Shown: one piece after another, positions 41,826 through 51,341 of the stretch
Position numbering within the stretch: the stretch's first letter is position 1
Layout: every line of letters starts with the position of its first letter
Assembly (NCBI GenBank): GCA_028532855.1
Contig: JAQQAL010000005.1
Coordinates: forward strand, 56,297 to 120,296
Direction of reading: 5' to 3'
DNA length: 64,000 bases
Source: Candidatus Thalassospirochaeta sargassi
GTDB taxonomy: Bacteria > Spirochaetota > Spirochaetia > UBA9216
Position numbers and translations under genes: made by a program
The notes under the pieces: model-generated
Told to the model about the DNA's origin: nothing
Databases searched by the model: none
The model's input: only the letters and a program-made list of their open reading frames with translations

Positions 41826-44294
41826 ATGAATGAAAAAAAATGGGAACCCCTCGAACAGGGAAAACTGGATAAAATTAATAGTCTGTTTCTGAAAACATAT
41901 CCGGAAAGCGAATACGGCAGTCTCGGTAGGGATATCAGTAATTATTGGATCGGGCTGCTGCGGGAAAGCTGGGATGACAAGGATGAAGACCTGCGCCGTC
42001 TTGATCTTGATTATAATCCTTCAGATCCCCTTTCAAGGGTTGAACAGAAGACTACAGTTATAGCCTATGCTGACAGTATTAAACGGGAGGGGGAAAAGAG
42101 CCTTGAAACACTCGACAGATTTTTTAAAACATGGCTGCCGGCCGTCGGCGGTCTGCATATTCTGCCGGCCTGTACAGTAGTTGAGGACAGATTTAACGAC
42201 GGCTATTTTTCCCAGGTTGAAAGGAATAACATCCACTCTGCATTCGGTTCAAATGAGCTTTTTGCTGATATTGTAAAACGATATTTTTCAATGAACGATA
42301 TAGTTTTGGGACATGTTGATATAGAAAACCCTGTGTTTCAGGAATATCTTCAAGGCCATGATAAGGCAGGTCTTAAGTTCTACACATTTACGATGGAGGA
42401 ATATGAGAGCTTGAAGGCTGCCGGAAGTTTTGATAAGGTTTTTCGTCCAAGGCCCTTCCCTTTATTCACAATTTTCAGACGACTACCCGTTGAGATGCCA
42501 TACCGGAGCCTTTCGCATAGCGGCAGGGTTGATGTAATGATAAAGCTTATAAAAAAGATGCGCGGTATTACGCTTGAACACCCCGTAATCAACATTTTAT
42601 GGCTTTTCAACAAGATTAAAAATGATCAGATGCTCCTTGATGAAGACTACCGGTTTATAACTGAATTTATTGAATGGATTGAGAATAAGGGAATAAACAG
42701 AAAAGAAATTTTCACTGAGTCTATGACACAGGAGGTGCAGCATGTTCCTTATATCTTTGTTCCGGGCATAGATAATGAAGAGTGTCTTCTTGAAGCCTGC
42801 GGCTTCACTCCTCCTCAGGCTGAAGCTGCAGCCTCAATTTTCAGGGAAACTAATATGCGTCTTTTCGGTGAGGAAATCAGGGCTCTGACAACCTTCAGCC
42901 ATGTTCAGGTAGATGTAAATACAACAACCTTTGAGGGACTGAAAGCGCTTGCATGTGATCTGGTTTTTTATCTGAAGAAGGACTTGAATATGCTCAGGCT
43001 TGATGCAGTTAATTATGCATTCAAGAAGTGGGGTACTTCCTGTTTTGGTCTGCCTGAGCTTGACAGCCTTATGAAAATAATTTATTTGTCTATGGAGTGT
43101 ATAAGCCCGAGAATGATTCCTAATCTTGAGGTAAACGACAGCCTTACAACAATTCTAAATCAGATGACTTCCGGTAGTGCCCCGCCGCCCATGATGCATG
43201 ATTTTTTTCTTGCAAGTTTGCTGCCGGCAGTTTTTCATTCAGGAAAACCTGAAATAATAGGCAGGATATTCAGTAAAATAAAAGAGTACAATCCGCCTCA
43301 CGACAGTATAAGGTTTTCACTGTCTGAGAGTCATGACGGTAAATCAGTGCGTGGCAGCCTTGACTTGCTGACCTTTGAAGAACGGATGGTGCTGACCCGG
43401 GCGGTGACTGAGAACGGTGGATATGTGAAGTATAAATCGATTCCCGCGGGTAGCTGCCCGGTTGTTGAATTTGAGCAGTTTTGCAGGGAAACCGGGTTTG
43501 ATGCTGAAACTCTGCAGGCTTCTATTTTTACGGACTCTGGAGACGGGATGCTGTATCTGAAACCTGAATTAAAAAGTATCGGTGATATTAACTCTGTAGT
43601 ACCGGAATTGAGCCGGGGGGCTGGGGAAACCTTGCAATTCTTTTTCACACGAATCATCGATGGACGTGACCCGTATGAACTCTGTATATCAACAAGAGAT
43701 TCGCTTCCAGCTCTTTTTGATGAGGAGCTGGAACTTAATCGGTTTCTTGCTTTTGAGACCCTTGCTTTTGCAATTATGGGCAGAAATGTAAAGACCATCT
43801 ATTTTAATGATCTGCTTGCATTGCCTAACGATTATAAAAGGGTCAAGGTTACCGGTGAGCTGAGAAATATAAAACGAACAAAGGTTAACTACGATGAACT
43901 GCTTTCGAAGCTGGAATTCAAAAAAAGCTTTGAGGCAAGGCTTGTAAAGCGCATGAATAATCTAATAGCCCTGGTCGATTCCGACCCCGCGCTGCATTTC
44001 CGGGGTGAGGAAGCCTGTCTGATTCAGGCACCTGAAGGAGTTCCTGTCGCATTGATCGGAAATCGATGCGGCGAGGCACGAAGCCTGTGTGCGGTTAACC
44101 TTTCCGGAGACACTGTAAACCTCTTGATCGATCCCGTCGATGCCGGTTTTTCTGATGCTTCTTCCGTTATTGATAATATCAGCGGCAGAGAATTCGACAT
44201 GATAGACGGTAAAATCAATATTATCATGGAACCCTATGCGCGAATGTGGCTGAGCCTTGAGGCTGTGGCTGTGCCGGCGGAAAAACTCGTATAA
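41826..44294 (+). CDS. Oversized GH13_18-like (sucrose phosphorylase family) protein
   Basis: A protein of about 822 residues related to sucrose/glucosylglycerate phosphorylases (GH13 subfamily 18), which are normally 480-570 long. The subfamily marks are LRLDAVNYAFKKWGTSCFGLPE (nucleophile D near 392), NLEVND (acid/base E near 434) and SESHDG (third acid near 503). The first conserved region, normally VNH, is LGH, and about 110 extra residues lie between it and the nucleophile. The catalytic triad is kept, so activity is possible, but the substrate is uncertain. The ATG at 41826 is my choice; a start inside the GH2 gene at 41724 is also open. Confidence 0.78.
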   Translation: MNEKKWEPLEQGKLDKINSLFLKTYPESEYGSLGRDISNYWIGLLRESWDDKDEDLRRLDLDYNPSDPLSRVEQKTTVIAYADSIKREGEKSLETLDRFFKTWLPAVGGLHILPACTVVEDRFNDGYFSQVERNNIHSAFGSNELFADIVKRYFSMNDIVLGHVDIENPVFQEYLQGHDKAGLKFYTFTMEEYESLKAAGSFDKVFRPRPFPLFTIFRRLPVEMPYRSLSHSGRVDVMIKLIKKMRGITLEHPVINILWLFNKIKNDQMLLDEDYRFITEFIEWIENKGINRKEIFTESMTQEVQHVPYIFVPGIDNEECLLEACGFTPPQAEAAASIFRETNMRLFGEEIRALTTFSHVQVDVNTTTFEGLKALACDLVFYLKKDLNMLRLDAVNYAFKKWGTSCFGLPELDSLMKIIYLSMECISPRMIPNLEVNDSLTTILNQMTSGSAPPPMMHDFFLASLLPAVFHSGKPEIIGRIFSKIKEYNPPHDSIRFSLSESHDGKSVRGSLDLLTFEERMVLTRAVTENGGYVKYKSIPAGSCPVVEFEQFCRETGFDAETLQASIFTDSGDGMLYLKPELKSIGDINSVVPELSRGAGETLQFFFTRIIDGRDPYELCISTRDSLPALFDEELELNRFLAFETLAFAIMGRNVKTIYFNDLLALPNDYKRVKVTGELRNIKRTKVNYDELLSKLEFKKSFEARLVKRMNNLIALVDSDPALHFRGEEACLIQAPEGVPVALIGNRCGEARSLCAVNLSGDTVNLLIDPVDAGFSDASSVIDNISGREFDMIDGKINIIMEPYARMWLSLEAVAVPAEKLV

Positions 44295-44304
44295 CGGAAA
44301 AATT

Positions 44305-45792
44305 ATGACATATGATCTTATTATAATCGGAGCCGGCGTCGTCGGCGGGGCTGTCGCGAGACGACTGTCTAGGTATGACCTGTCCATTCTATGTCTGGAA
44401 AAAGAGGTTGATGTATGCTGCGGCACATCTAAGGCTAATACAGGGATAATTCACAGCCCGTCGCTGGTACCCGTCCGAACACTAAAAGCTGCAATGACGG
44501 TGGCCGGGGCCTCTAAGTTCCCCCGTTTGAGTGAAGAACTGGGTTTTGATTATCAGAAGACTGGAGCACTTGTGCTAGGCTTCAGTAAGGATGATGAGTC
44601 TGTAATGGAAAAATATATTGCTGCAGGCATCGAAAACTATCGCAGCGCCGGTGCAGAACCACCAGAGTATCGAATAATCAGGGGAGGAGAACTGCGCAGA
44701 GAGGAGCCGTCAGTAAACAGCAGGGTTGTCTCGGCTTTATATGCTCCAGACGCAGGCCGAATAATCCCATACGAGTATGGAATTGCACTATGGGAGAATG
44801 CAGTTGAAAACGGTGTCCGGCTGGAGCTTGGGCAGTGTGTCTCAGGACTTGAGGCTCTCGATGAGGATGAATGGATAGTACGGACTACGGAGAAAGAATA
44901 TCGCGCGCGCTATGTTGTAAATGCCGCAGGCCACGGCAGTCCGGCAATAGGCCGTGCCGCCGGTTTCCCTGATTGTTTGATTCAACGGGTCAAGGGGCAG
45001 TATCTGATCCTTGACCGAAACAAGGGTCCTGAAATAAATCATATACTTTTCCAGGTCCCGCAGGCCGGACAGAAAAATAAGGGAAAGGGTATTCTTGTAA
45101 CCCGTACTGTCTACGGGAATATTATGATTGGTCCTGACGCAAGGTGGCAGGACGATGATACGGATACCTCTACTGATACGGAAGCTCTCAGAAAAGTGGT
45201 AGAGGGTGCGCTGGCATCAGTTGCCGAACTGAATCCGGTCGAATGTATCAAAACGTTCGCAGGGGTTCGGCCTAAGCCTGAGAGCGGAGATTTTATTATT
45301 GAGAGCGAACGTAATTTCATAAACCTCTGCGGTATAGAATCACCGGGGTTGACCTCATCTCCGGCAATAGCTGCTGATGTTGAGATCCGGCTGGCCAATA
45401 TGGGTATGAAATTTGAAGCGTGTGAGAATTATCAGCCCCGGCGCAGTCCAATCGTAAAACAGGTTCTGTCGCTTCTCCCCGACGAACTTAAAAAACGGAT
45501 TGACGCAGACTCCGGCACGGAAGAACGGCTTATTTGCCGCTGCGAACAGGTTCCTGAAAAACGTATTTTAGATGCAATTTCGCGGGGGATTCCCGTGACC
45601 ACCATCGACGGCGTAAAACGACGAACCAGGGCGGGGCAGGGGCGCTGTCAGGGCGGATTCTGCGGCAGCCGCGTGCGCAGTCTGCTGGCCGGCAAACTAG
45701 GTATCCCGGATGATGCTGTAACACAGCGGGGGGCCGAAGCCCCGCTCGACAGGGTAACAGCTGCGGAAATTAGAAGGCTCTATAAAAAATAG
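44305..45792 (+). CDS. GlpA-like FAD oxidoreductase with BFD [2Fe-2S] domain
   Basis: A 495-residue protein. The N-terminal FAD site is IIGAGVVGGAVARRLS; the DAO/GlpA-type fold runs to about residue 390 (NTGIIHS, RVKGQYLIL, FAGVRPKP). The C-terminal bacterioferredoxin-associated ferredoxin domain has four cysteines: CRCEQVPE, then GRCQGGFC. This is the GlpA/LhgO-like family that oxidises glycerol 3-phosphate or 2-hydroxy acids. GlpB and GlpC are absent, so the electron acceptor is unknown. It follows the GH13 gene by 10 bases. With that phosphorylase-like enzyme, glycerol-phosphate from a glucosylglycerol-type substrate is a reasonable guess. Confidence 0.85.
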   Translation: MTYDLIIIGAGVVGGAVARRLSRYDLSILCLEKEVDVCCGTSKANTGIIHSPSLVPVRTLKAAMTVAGASKFPRLSEELGFDYQKTGALVLGFSKDDESVMEKYIAAGIENYRSAGAEPPEYRIIRGGELRREEPSVNSRVVSALYAPDAGRIIPYEYGIALWENAVENGVRLELGQCVSGLEALDEDEWIVRTTEKEYRARYVVNAAGHGSPAIGRAAGFPDCLIQRVKGQYLILDRNKGPEINHILFQVPQAGQKNKGKGILVTRTVYGNIMIGPDARWQDDDTDTSTDTEALRKVVEGALASVAELNPVECIKTFAGVRPKPESGDFIIESERNFINLCGIESPGLTSSPAIAADVEIRLANMGMKFEACENYQPRRSPIVKQVLSLLPDELKKRIDADSGTEERLICRCEQVPEKRILDAISRGIPVTTIDGVKRRTRAGQGRCQGGFCGSRVRSLLAGKLGIPDDAVTQRGAEAPLDRVTAAEIRRLYKK

Positions 45793-45910
45793 AGCCGGAT
45801 TATTCAGTACATCTACCCTGGAAGCAGCTCTATGTGATTCCCAATCTTTTATGCAGCAACAGCAAAGCCGCTTCCTTCTTTTCCCGCATGTGCTGCTTCA
45901 ATTACGGCAT

Positions 45911-46534
45911 TCATGGAGTGCCGTATATGCCATCACGCATTACCCCGAGGTAAAAATCCCAGTTCTCCATAAAGTCGCTTTTAATCTTTGCTGGGTTAGT
46001 TTCACGTTCAATTTCATTCAGAAAGTCGAGGCGGGTTTTCTGTAGAAGCCACATTGCGAGTTCCAGCACCCTCCCTTTGGGATAGCGTAGGCTGGAGTCA
46101 TCAGTGTCGCCGAAAAGCCCAATGAAGTGTTTGTCGAAGATTCCGCGCACCTCAGTTGCTAGTCCCTCGTCGGGAATGTGGGAGGTTCTTACTATAAGGT
46201 AGATGAAGTCGGGGTGTTCAAGATAAAAATCAATTGCACGTTCGGCTACATCGCGCAGCCTTTCAAGCAGATCGGGTTGAAGTTCAACTGTTTCGGAATT
46301 TACCCTGATCTTCAGGTATTCATAAAGTTTAGAATAAGCGTGATCAACTATAAACAGGAATAGTTCTTTTTTTGAGGATACATATCCATATAATCCACCT
46401 TTTGATATACCAGCCCTCTTGATTATCCCGTCCATAGAACTTGTATCATATCCGTGCTCGCCGAATTCTTGTATACAGGCGTTTATAACCCGTTGCTTCT
46501 TATATTCCGCTAAATTATCGAAGGTTGATTTCAA
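45911..46534 (-). CDS. TetR family regulator of the liv-paaK operon
   Basis: A 207-residue TetR-family repressor. The helix-turn-helix (about residues 9-50) reads KQRVINACIQEFGEHGYDTS at its start and GISKGGLYGYVSSKKELF at its end. The C-terminal helical domain has no residues I can link to a ligand. It is the last gene of a seven-gene minus-strand operon (its ATG overlaps the stop of the CoA ligase gene). Three similar TetR-type sites sit in the operon promoter. It probably represses the operon and itself, with an aryl- or acyl-CoA as inducer. Confidence 0.87.
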   Translation of the reverse strand: MKSTFDNLAEYKKQRVINACIQEFGEHGYDTSSMDGIIKRAGISKGGLYGYVSSKKELFLFIVDHAYSKLYEYLKIRVNSETVELQPDLLERLRDVAERAIDFYLEHPDFIYLIVRTSHIPDEGLATEVRGIFDKHFIGLFGDTDDSSLRYPKGRVLELAMWLLQKTRLDFLNEIERETNPAKIKSDFMENWDFYLGVMRDGIYGTP

Positions 46535-47841
46535 ATATTGTCCTCTCTTAAATCAACGACCCTGCAGACCTTTCCTCCGGAACTTCGTCCGATACTTTTC
46601 GGTTCAACAAGGGTTATTTTGGCACGTAACCCGAGTCTTGTCGACATATGATTGGTGATTTTTTTCCTGAAATCTTCAGCTCTCCTTATTTCATCAATTG
46701 AGAAAAAATCAGGTGATATTTCCACCTTTAGTTCAATCATCGTCGTGCCTTTCTCTCTTGAAAGAATAATCTGAAAATGAGGCTCGACACCCTCAATCTC
46801 AAAAAGCAGTTCTTCTATTCTGGACGGAAATATATTGTTACCGTCTATAATAAGCATATCATCTATACGTCCGCTGACTCTTTCAATTCTTCTGAACGTC
46901 CGGCTGCAGTCGCAGCTTCCGGGTATTATTTTTGAGATATCTCCGGTTCGGTATCTTATAAGCGGGAAGGCCTGTTTTGTTACTGTTGTGAATACAAGTT
47001 CGCCTTCTTCGCCCTCCGGAAGAACCTCAAGGGTGTCGGGATTAATTACTTCTACTATGAAGTGGTCTTCGTTCACGTGCATACCGCATCGGCATTCACA
47101 TTCATAGGCCACGCCCGGGCCTATAATCTCTGAAAGGCCGTAGTTGTCGAAAGCTTTTATCTTCAGTTTTGATTCAATCTCGGAACGCATTTTTTCGCTC
47201 CAGGGCTCGGCTCCGAAAAGCCCTATTGACAGGTTCAGCTCATGAGGATCTATACCCAGAGCCTCCAGTTCAGACGCTATATGCAGGGCGTATCCGGGGG
47301 TAGATATCAGTGCCGAGCTTCGATAATCCTTCATTATTTTTATCTGCTTCAGAATCTGCTCACCAGATGCCGGAATAACTGAGGCACCGAGTTTTTCAGC
47401 ACCGTAGTGAAACCCCAGACCGCCGGTTGACTGTGAATAATCGAATGCTATCTGAACAAGATGATTGTTGTCGATCCCTACTGAGGATAAAACGCGTCCG
47501 ACGAGTGACGACCAGATGTTAAGATCATTTTTGGTATATCCTACAACTATAGGGTTTCCGGTCGTGCCTGATGTAGAATGAATTCTAACAATATCGCGAA
47601 GCGGTACAGCGAAGGCTTCATACGGATAGCTGTGCTTTAAATCTTCTTTGGTTGTAAGCGGAAGTCTGGATAAATCTTCAAGAGATTTCACTTCTGAAAT
47701 ATCAATGTGCTTATCATCAAACAGAGTTTTGAAGAATTTGACATTGCGATAAACCTGATTAAGGGTTATCTGTAGTCTCTCTACCTGAAGCTGTTCGAGA
47801 TCCTCTCTTGCCATCGTTTCATATTCTCTTGAATAAATCAC
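46531..47841 (-). CDS. Phenylacetate-CoA ligase family protein (AMP-forming)
   Basis: A 436-residue ANL-superfamily ligase of the short PaaK type. The adenylate loop is STSGTTGNP near residues 90-98, followed by FDNYGLSEIIGPG. The hinge and C-terminal part have YRTGDISKIIPG, RVSGRIDDMLIIDGNNIFPS and a final GKVCRV. It activates an aromatic or other carboxylic acid to its CoA thioester using ATP. Its position inside an ABC importer operon implies that the importer brings in the acid, for example phenylacetate or an indole- or hydroxyphenyl-acetate. The exact substrate cannot be told. Confidence 0.9.
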   Translation of the reverse strand: MIYSREYETMAREDLEQLQVERLQITLNQVYRNVKFFKTLFDDKHIDISEVKSLEDLSRLPLTTKEDLKHSYPYEAFAVPLRDIVRIHSTSGTTGNPIVVGYTKNDLNIWSSLVGRVLSSVGIDNNHLVQIAFDYSQSTGGLGFHYGAEKLGASVIPASGEQILKQIKIMKDYRSSALISTPGYALHIASELEALGIDPHELNLSIGLFGAEPWSEKMRSEIESKLKIKAFDNYGLSEIIGPGVAYECECRCGMHVNEDHFIVEVINPDTLEVLPEGEEGELVFTTVTKQAFPLIRYRTGDISKIIPGSCDCSRTFRRIERVSGRIDDMLIIDGNNIFPSRIEELLFEIEGVEPHFQIILSREKGTTMIELKVEISPDFFSIDEIRRAEDFRKKITNHMSTRLGLRAKITLVEPKSIGRSSGGKVCRVVDLREDNI

Positions 47842-47850
47842 ATCATCCCC

Positions 47851-48585
47851 CTAATCAGTAAACTCGTTATAATCACGGCCGAGGTAGGCCCTTTTTACAT
47901 CATTATTATCGAGAAGCTCTGATGCCTCTCCCTCAATTATAAGTGAACCTGTTTCCATAACATAACCCCTGTCTGCAATTTCAAGAACCGCCTTCGCGTT
48001 CTGTTCTACAATAAGGATGGTTTTGTTTCCCGCTCTTAGACTCTCAATTGTTTTGAATATATTCTTTACTATAATCGGAGCGAGTCCCATTGACGGTTCG
48101 TCCATCATCAACAGGTCGGGGCCTGACATCAAGGCACGGCCGATGGCCGCCATTTGCTGCTCACCCCCGGACAGGGTTCCTGCAAGCTGATTTTTTCTAT
48201 CGGAAAGAACAGGGAACATTTCATATATTTCATCAAGCCGTTCGTCGGCTATCCGGCGGTTGTGTCCGCTGTAGAGGGTGTAGGCTCCGAGTATAAGGTT
48301 TTCCTTAACCGTCATGGTAGGATACAGCTGCCGGCCCTCAGGGACTAAAGCGCATCCGTGTTTTATCATATAGTCCGGTCGTTCTGTTGTAACGTTTTTT
48401 TCTTTGAAGATTATTGCACCTGATGAGGGCTTAACGAGGGAGGCTATCGTATTAAGCAGGGTTGATTTCCCGGCCCCGTTAGCGCCGATAATTGTCACAA
48501 TTTCGCCGGGATTTACGTGAAGACTCATACCCTTAAGCACTTTCAGCTTGTCATAGCCGGCTTCAAGGTTTCTGATTTTAAGCAT
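47851..48585 (-). CDS. livF: ABC transporter ATPase, LivF type
   Basis: A 244-residue ATP-binding subunit of a branched-chain amino acid-type (HAAT) importer. Walker A is GANGAGKST, the signature is TLSGGEQQMAAIGRALMSGPDLLMMDEPS, which includes Walker B (LLMMDEPS), and the H-loop is near VEQNAK. The CALVPEGRQLYPTMTV stretch is characteristic of LivF. It works with LivG and the permeases. Its start overlaps the stop of livG by eight bases. Family assignment is firm; the transported ligand is not. Confidence 0.93.
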   Translation of the reverse strand: MLKIRNLEAGYDKLKVLKGMSLHVNPGEIVTIIGANGAGKSTLLNTIASLVKPSSGAIIFKEKNVTTERPDYMIKHGCALVPEGRQLYPTMTVKENLILGAYTLYSGHNRRIADERLDEIYEMFPVLSDRKNQLAGTLSGGEQQMAAIGRALMSGPDLLMMDEPSMGLAPIIVKNIFKTIESLRAGNKTILIVEQNAKAVLEIADRGYVMETGSLIIEGEASELLDNNDVKRAYLGRDYNEFTD

Positions 48586-49354
48586 CGCTGCCTCCGAGAT
48601 AAATTCTGATTACTTCTTCATTGTTCTGAATCTCCGCTGGACTGCCTTCAGCTATTTTTTTACCAAAGTTGAGGACCACAATCTCGTCGGAGATATCCAT
48701 GACAAGGCTCATGTCGTGCTCGACAATCAGAATTGTTCTGCCCTGAGCCTTCAGTTCGCTTATCCTGCCGGCAAGCTCTTCAGTTTCATGCATATTCAGT
48801 CCTGCCGCGGGCTCATCAAGCAGAAGCATTGCAGGATCCGCTGCAAGGGCTCTTGCAAGCTCTACAGATCGCTGCTCCCCGAACGACAGGTTCCCGACAA
48901 GGGTGTCTTTCATCTCGACGATACTAAGCCATTCAAGAAGCGGCATAACCTGTTCGACTGCCCGCCTTTCTTCGATACGGCTTTTCCGGGTGGACAGCAT
49001 GCCGGCCCCGAAACCTGACCGGCTTCGTGTATGATGACCAAGGAGGATGTTATCAAGTACCGACAAATTATCGCATACCTTAAGGTTCTGAAATGTCCGC
49101 AGAAGTCCCTGCCCCGCAACGTTAAATGGTTTCATTCCGGTAAGCATCACATCATTGAAACGCACACTTCCGGAAGTTGGTGGAAAAAAACCGGCAATCA
49201 TGTTGAACATAGTTGTTTTTCCCGCGCCGTTCGGGCCTATAACAGCCTTTATGGTACCAGGGTGAACGTCGAATGACACTTCACTTACAGCATGCAGGCC
49301 GCCGAAATATTTATCAAGTTTATCTATTTTCATCAGGGGAGCGTATGTTTCCAT
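48578..49354 (-). CDS. livG: ABC transporter ATPase, LivG type
   Basis: A 258-residue ATP-binding subunit. Walker A is GPNGAGKTT; the LivG-specific stretch FNMIAGFFPPTSGSV and LRTFQNLKVCDNLSVLDN follow. The signature is LSFGEQRSVELARALAADPAMLLLDEPAAG, and the VEHDMSLVMDISDEIVVLNFG tail is present. It forms the second ATPase of the importer with LivF. Stops and starts overlap with livM (one base) and livF. Confidence 0.93.
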   Translation of the reverse strand: METYAPLMKIDKLDKYFGGLHAVSEVSFDVHPGTIKAVIGPNGAGKTTMFNMIAGFFPPTSGSVRFNDVMLTGMKPFNVAGQGLLRTFQNLKVCDNLSVLDNILLGHHTRSRSGFGAGMLSTRKSRIEERRAVEQVMPLLEWLSIVEMKDTLVGNLSFGEQRSVELARALAADPAMLLLDEPAAGLNMHETEELAGRISELKAQGRTILIVEHDMSLVMDISDEIVVLNFGKKIAEGSPAEIQNNEEVIRIYLGGSDA

Positions 49355-50442
49355 TATTTATCCCCTCTTTTGATTATTTTTCTGTTTACAAAGTTTCTAA
49401 TATCATAAAATACAGCCTTTCGGATAAAGCCGTCGGGCATGAACATCATGATGAGGACAAGGATTATTCCGAATACGGCATCATCAAAATGACCGAAAAC
49501 ACCTCTAAGCGACAAAAAGTTCAGAACCATACCCATCATAAGGGTGCCCCAGATATTAGCCATTCCTCCAACTGCCACAATTGATACATAGCGCACAGAT
49601 TTAACAACACTTGATTCCGAGGGGCCGATTCCGCCGTTGTAATGTGTCATGAAGAATCCGGCAGCTGCGGCAAAAACGGCTCCAATCATAAATATTATTA
49701 CTTTGGTACGTGCAGTGTTAACGCCCATGGCGTCTGCGGCTTCTTCGCTGCCGTGAAGGGCTTTCAGTGCCCTTCCGCTTCTTGAATTTATAAGGTTTAT
49801 CAGCAGTACCATTGCTATAATGACTATCAGCCAGGCGAAATAGTAATTGCCTATTCTGATATTGAAATCTCCGCTTACTTCAAAGAAGGGGAGCACCTTA
49901 AAGGGCGGGACATTGGTTATCCCGTCCGCCTCTCCAAACGCCTTCGTTCCCAGTACGACACGGTTGATAATAATACCGAAACCCATTGTCGCCATGGCAA
50001 GATAATGTCCTTTGAGTTTTAAAACCGGTATTCCGACAATGAGAGCCGCTGCTGCTGCAATCAGGATAGCAGCAATGAGCGAAGCCCATGGAGTCAGATA
50101 TGTCATTGTATCACCATAGATTGTTTCTCTTGTTATAAGCATATGCATGCTGTCGAGAAGTCGGGGAAGGCCGCCTGAAAGTCTGTCTGTAAAATCAATA
50201 GTCGACAGAACCGCTGTAGTGTATCCGCCTATAGCAAAGAACCCTGCCTGGCCCATAGAAATCTGACCGGCATAGCCCATTACCATGCAGAGTCCGACTG
50301 CTGCCAGAACATACCATGCTGACATTGTCAGCTGAGTCAGTAGATATCCTGTGCCGCTGATTAGGGTAATAAGCTGAATAAGCAGTATTGCAGCGGCAAG
50401 AATTGCTACGGGTGTATATTGTTTCATTCTATTCTTCAGCAT
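49354..50442 (-). CDS. livM: ABC transporter permease, LivM type
   Basis: A 362-residue permease with eight to ten membrane segments. The EAA-like cytoplasmic loop is SRSGRALKALHGSEEAADAMGVNTARTKVIIF, shown here by its limits S224 to F256 approximately, and GYAGQISMGQAGFFAIGGYT marks the LivM family. It forms the membrane channel with LivH. Its start overlaps the stop of livH by one base, and its stop overlaps livG. Confidence 0.92.
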   Translation of the reverse strand: MLKNRMKQYTPVAILAAAILLIQLITLISGTGYLLTQLTMSAWYVLAAVGLCMVMGYAGQISMGQAGFFAIGGYTTAVLSTIDFTDRLSGGLPRLLDSMHMLITRETIYGDTMTYLTPWASLIAAILIAAAAALIVGIPVLKLKGHYLAMATMGFGIIINRVVLGTKAFGEADGITNVPPFKVLPFFEVSGDFNIRIGNYYFAWLIVIIAMVLLINLINSRSGRALKALHGSEEAADAMGVNTARTKVIIFMIGAVFAAAAGFFMTHYNGGIGPSESSVVKSVRYVSIVAVGGMANIWGTLMMGMVLNFLSLRGVFGHFDDAVFGIILVLIMMFMPDGFIRKAVFYDIRNFVNRKIIKRGDK

Positions 50443-51332
50443 CAGTAGTCCTTCAGCGCAGCCGCCGCTCTGGAGCCGAATAGGCCGGAGGGCTTTGCAA
50501 CAAGAATAATCAGGAGGATGAGAATTGATATAACATCCTTATAGGCCATTGGGAGCACGCTTATGCTGAAGGATTCAATCAGCCCAAGAAGCAGTCCGGC
50601 TGCTACAGCCGACAGCGGATTTCCGAGGCCGCCGAGTATTGCAACCGTGAATCCCTTCACGGCAAGGTCTGAACCCATCGCATAATGGGTCTGGGTCAGC
50701 GGCGAGACCACACAGCCTCCGAGCGCCCCTATTCCTGCTGATACCATGAACGACAGGCTTATCATCCGGTCCGTTCTGATGCCGCAGAGAAGGGCTGCTT
50801 TCGGGTTTTCGGAACATGCCCGCATGGCCTGTCCGGTAAGAGTAAATTTTAGAAAGATATACAGGGCGACAGTCAGGACTGCGGTCACTGCAAGTACCCA
50901 CAGCACCTGAGGTGAGATGCGGGCGCCGATGATTTCAACGGAGGAAATCTCAGAACCGGTGAAAAAGGGCAGAGCTCTTATCTGTTCATCCCAGATGTAG
51001 AGAGAAAACTCCCTGATAAGGATTGAAAGACCTACCGTAATTACTATCATGCCTAAAACCGATGTTCTACGCATTCTCCGGATGAAAACATTTTCTATTA
51101 CCCCTCCGACAGCCGCTGTCAGCAGCACGGCTATAATGACGGAAGGCAGCAACGCCATAAAGCCGGAAAAGGTGTAGGCAATCATCCCGCCGAGCATGAC
51201 AAACTCACCCTGCGCGAAATTGATAATCCCCGTTGTGTTATAGATTATGTTGTAGCCTATGGCTACAAATGCGTAGATACTTCCAACGGTTATGCCTGAA
51301 AATATATACTGCAGAACCTGATCAAATGTCAC
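50442..51332 (-). CDS. livH: ABC transporter permease, LivH type
   Basis: A 296-residue permease with about eight membrane segments. Family marks are NIIYNTTGIINFAQGEF near the N terminus, the coupling loop TLTGQAMRACSENPKAALLCGI, and FTVAILGGLGNPLSAVAAG. It forms the second half of the channel with LivM. The gap to the binding-protein gene is nine bases, so it belongs to the same transcript. Confidence 0.93.
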   Translation of the reverse strand: MTFDQVLQYIFSGITVGSIYAFVAIGYNIIYNTTGIINFAQGEFVMLGGMIAYTFSGFMALLPSVIIAVLLTAAVGGVIENVFIRRMRRTSVLGMIVITVGLSILIREFSLYIWDEQIRALPFFTGSEISSVEIIGARISPQVLWVLAVTAVLTVALYIFLKFTLTGQAMRACSENPKAALLCGIRTDRMISLSFMVSAGIGALGGCVVSPLTQTHYAMGSDLAVKGFTVAILGGLGNPLSAVAAGLLLGLIESFSISVLPMAYKDVISILILLIILVAKPSGLFGSRAAAALKDY

Positions 51333-51341
51333 CGGCTGTTC

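Noticed and set aside
45793..45930. Repeats and an ATTACGGCA/TGCCGTAT hairpin at the end of the tetR gene as an RNA gene or strong terminator
   Set aside because: The stem overlaps the stop codon and lacks a T run, so I could not support a specific feature.
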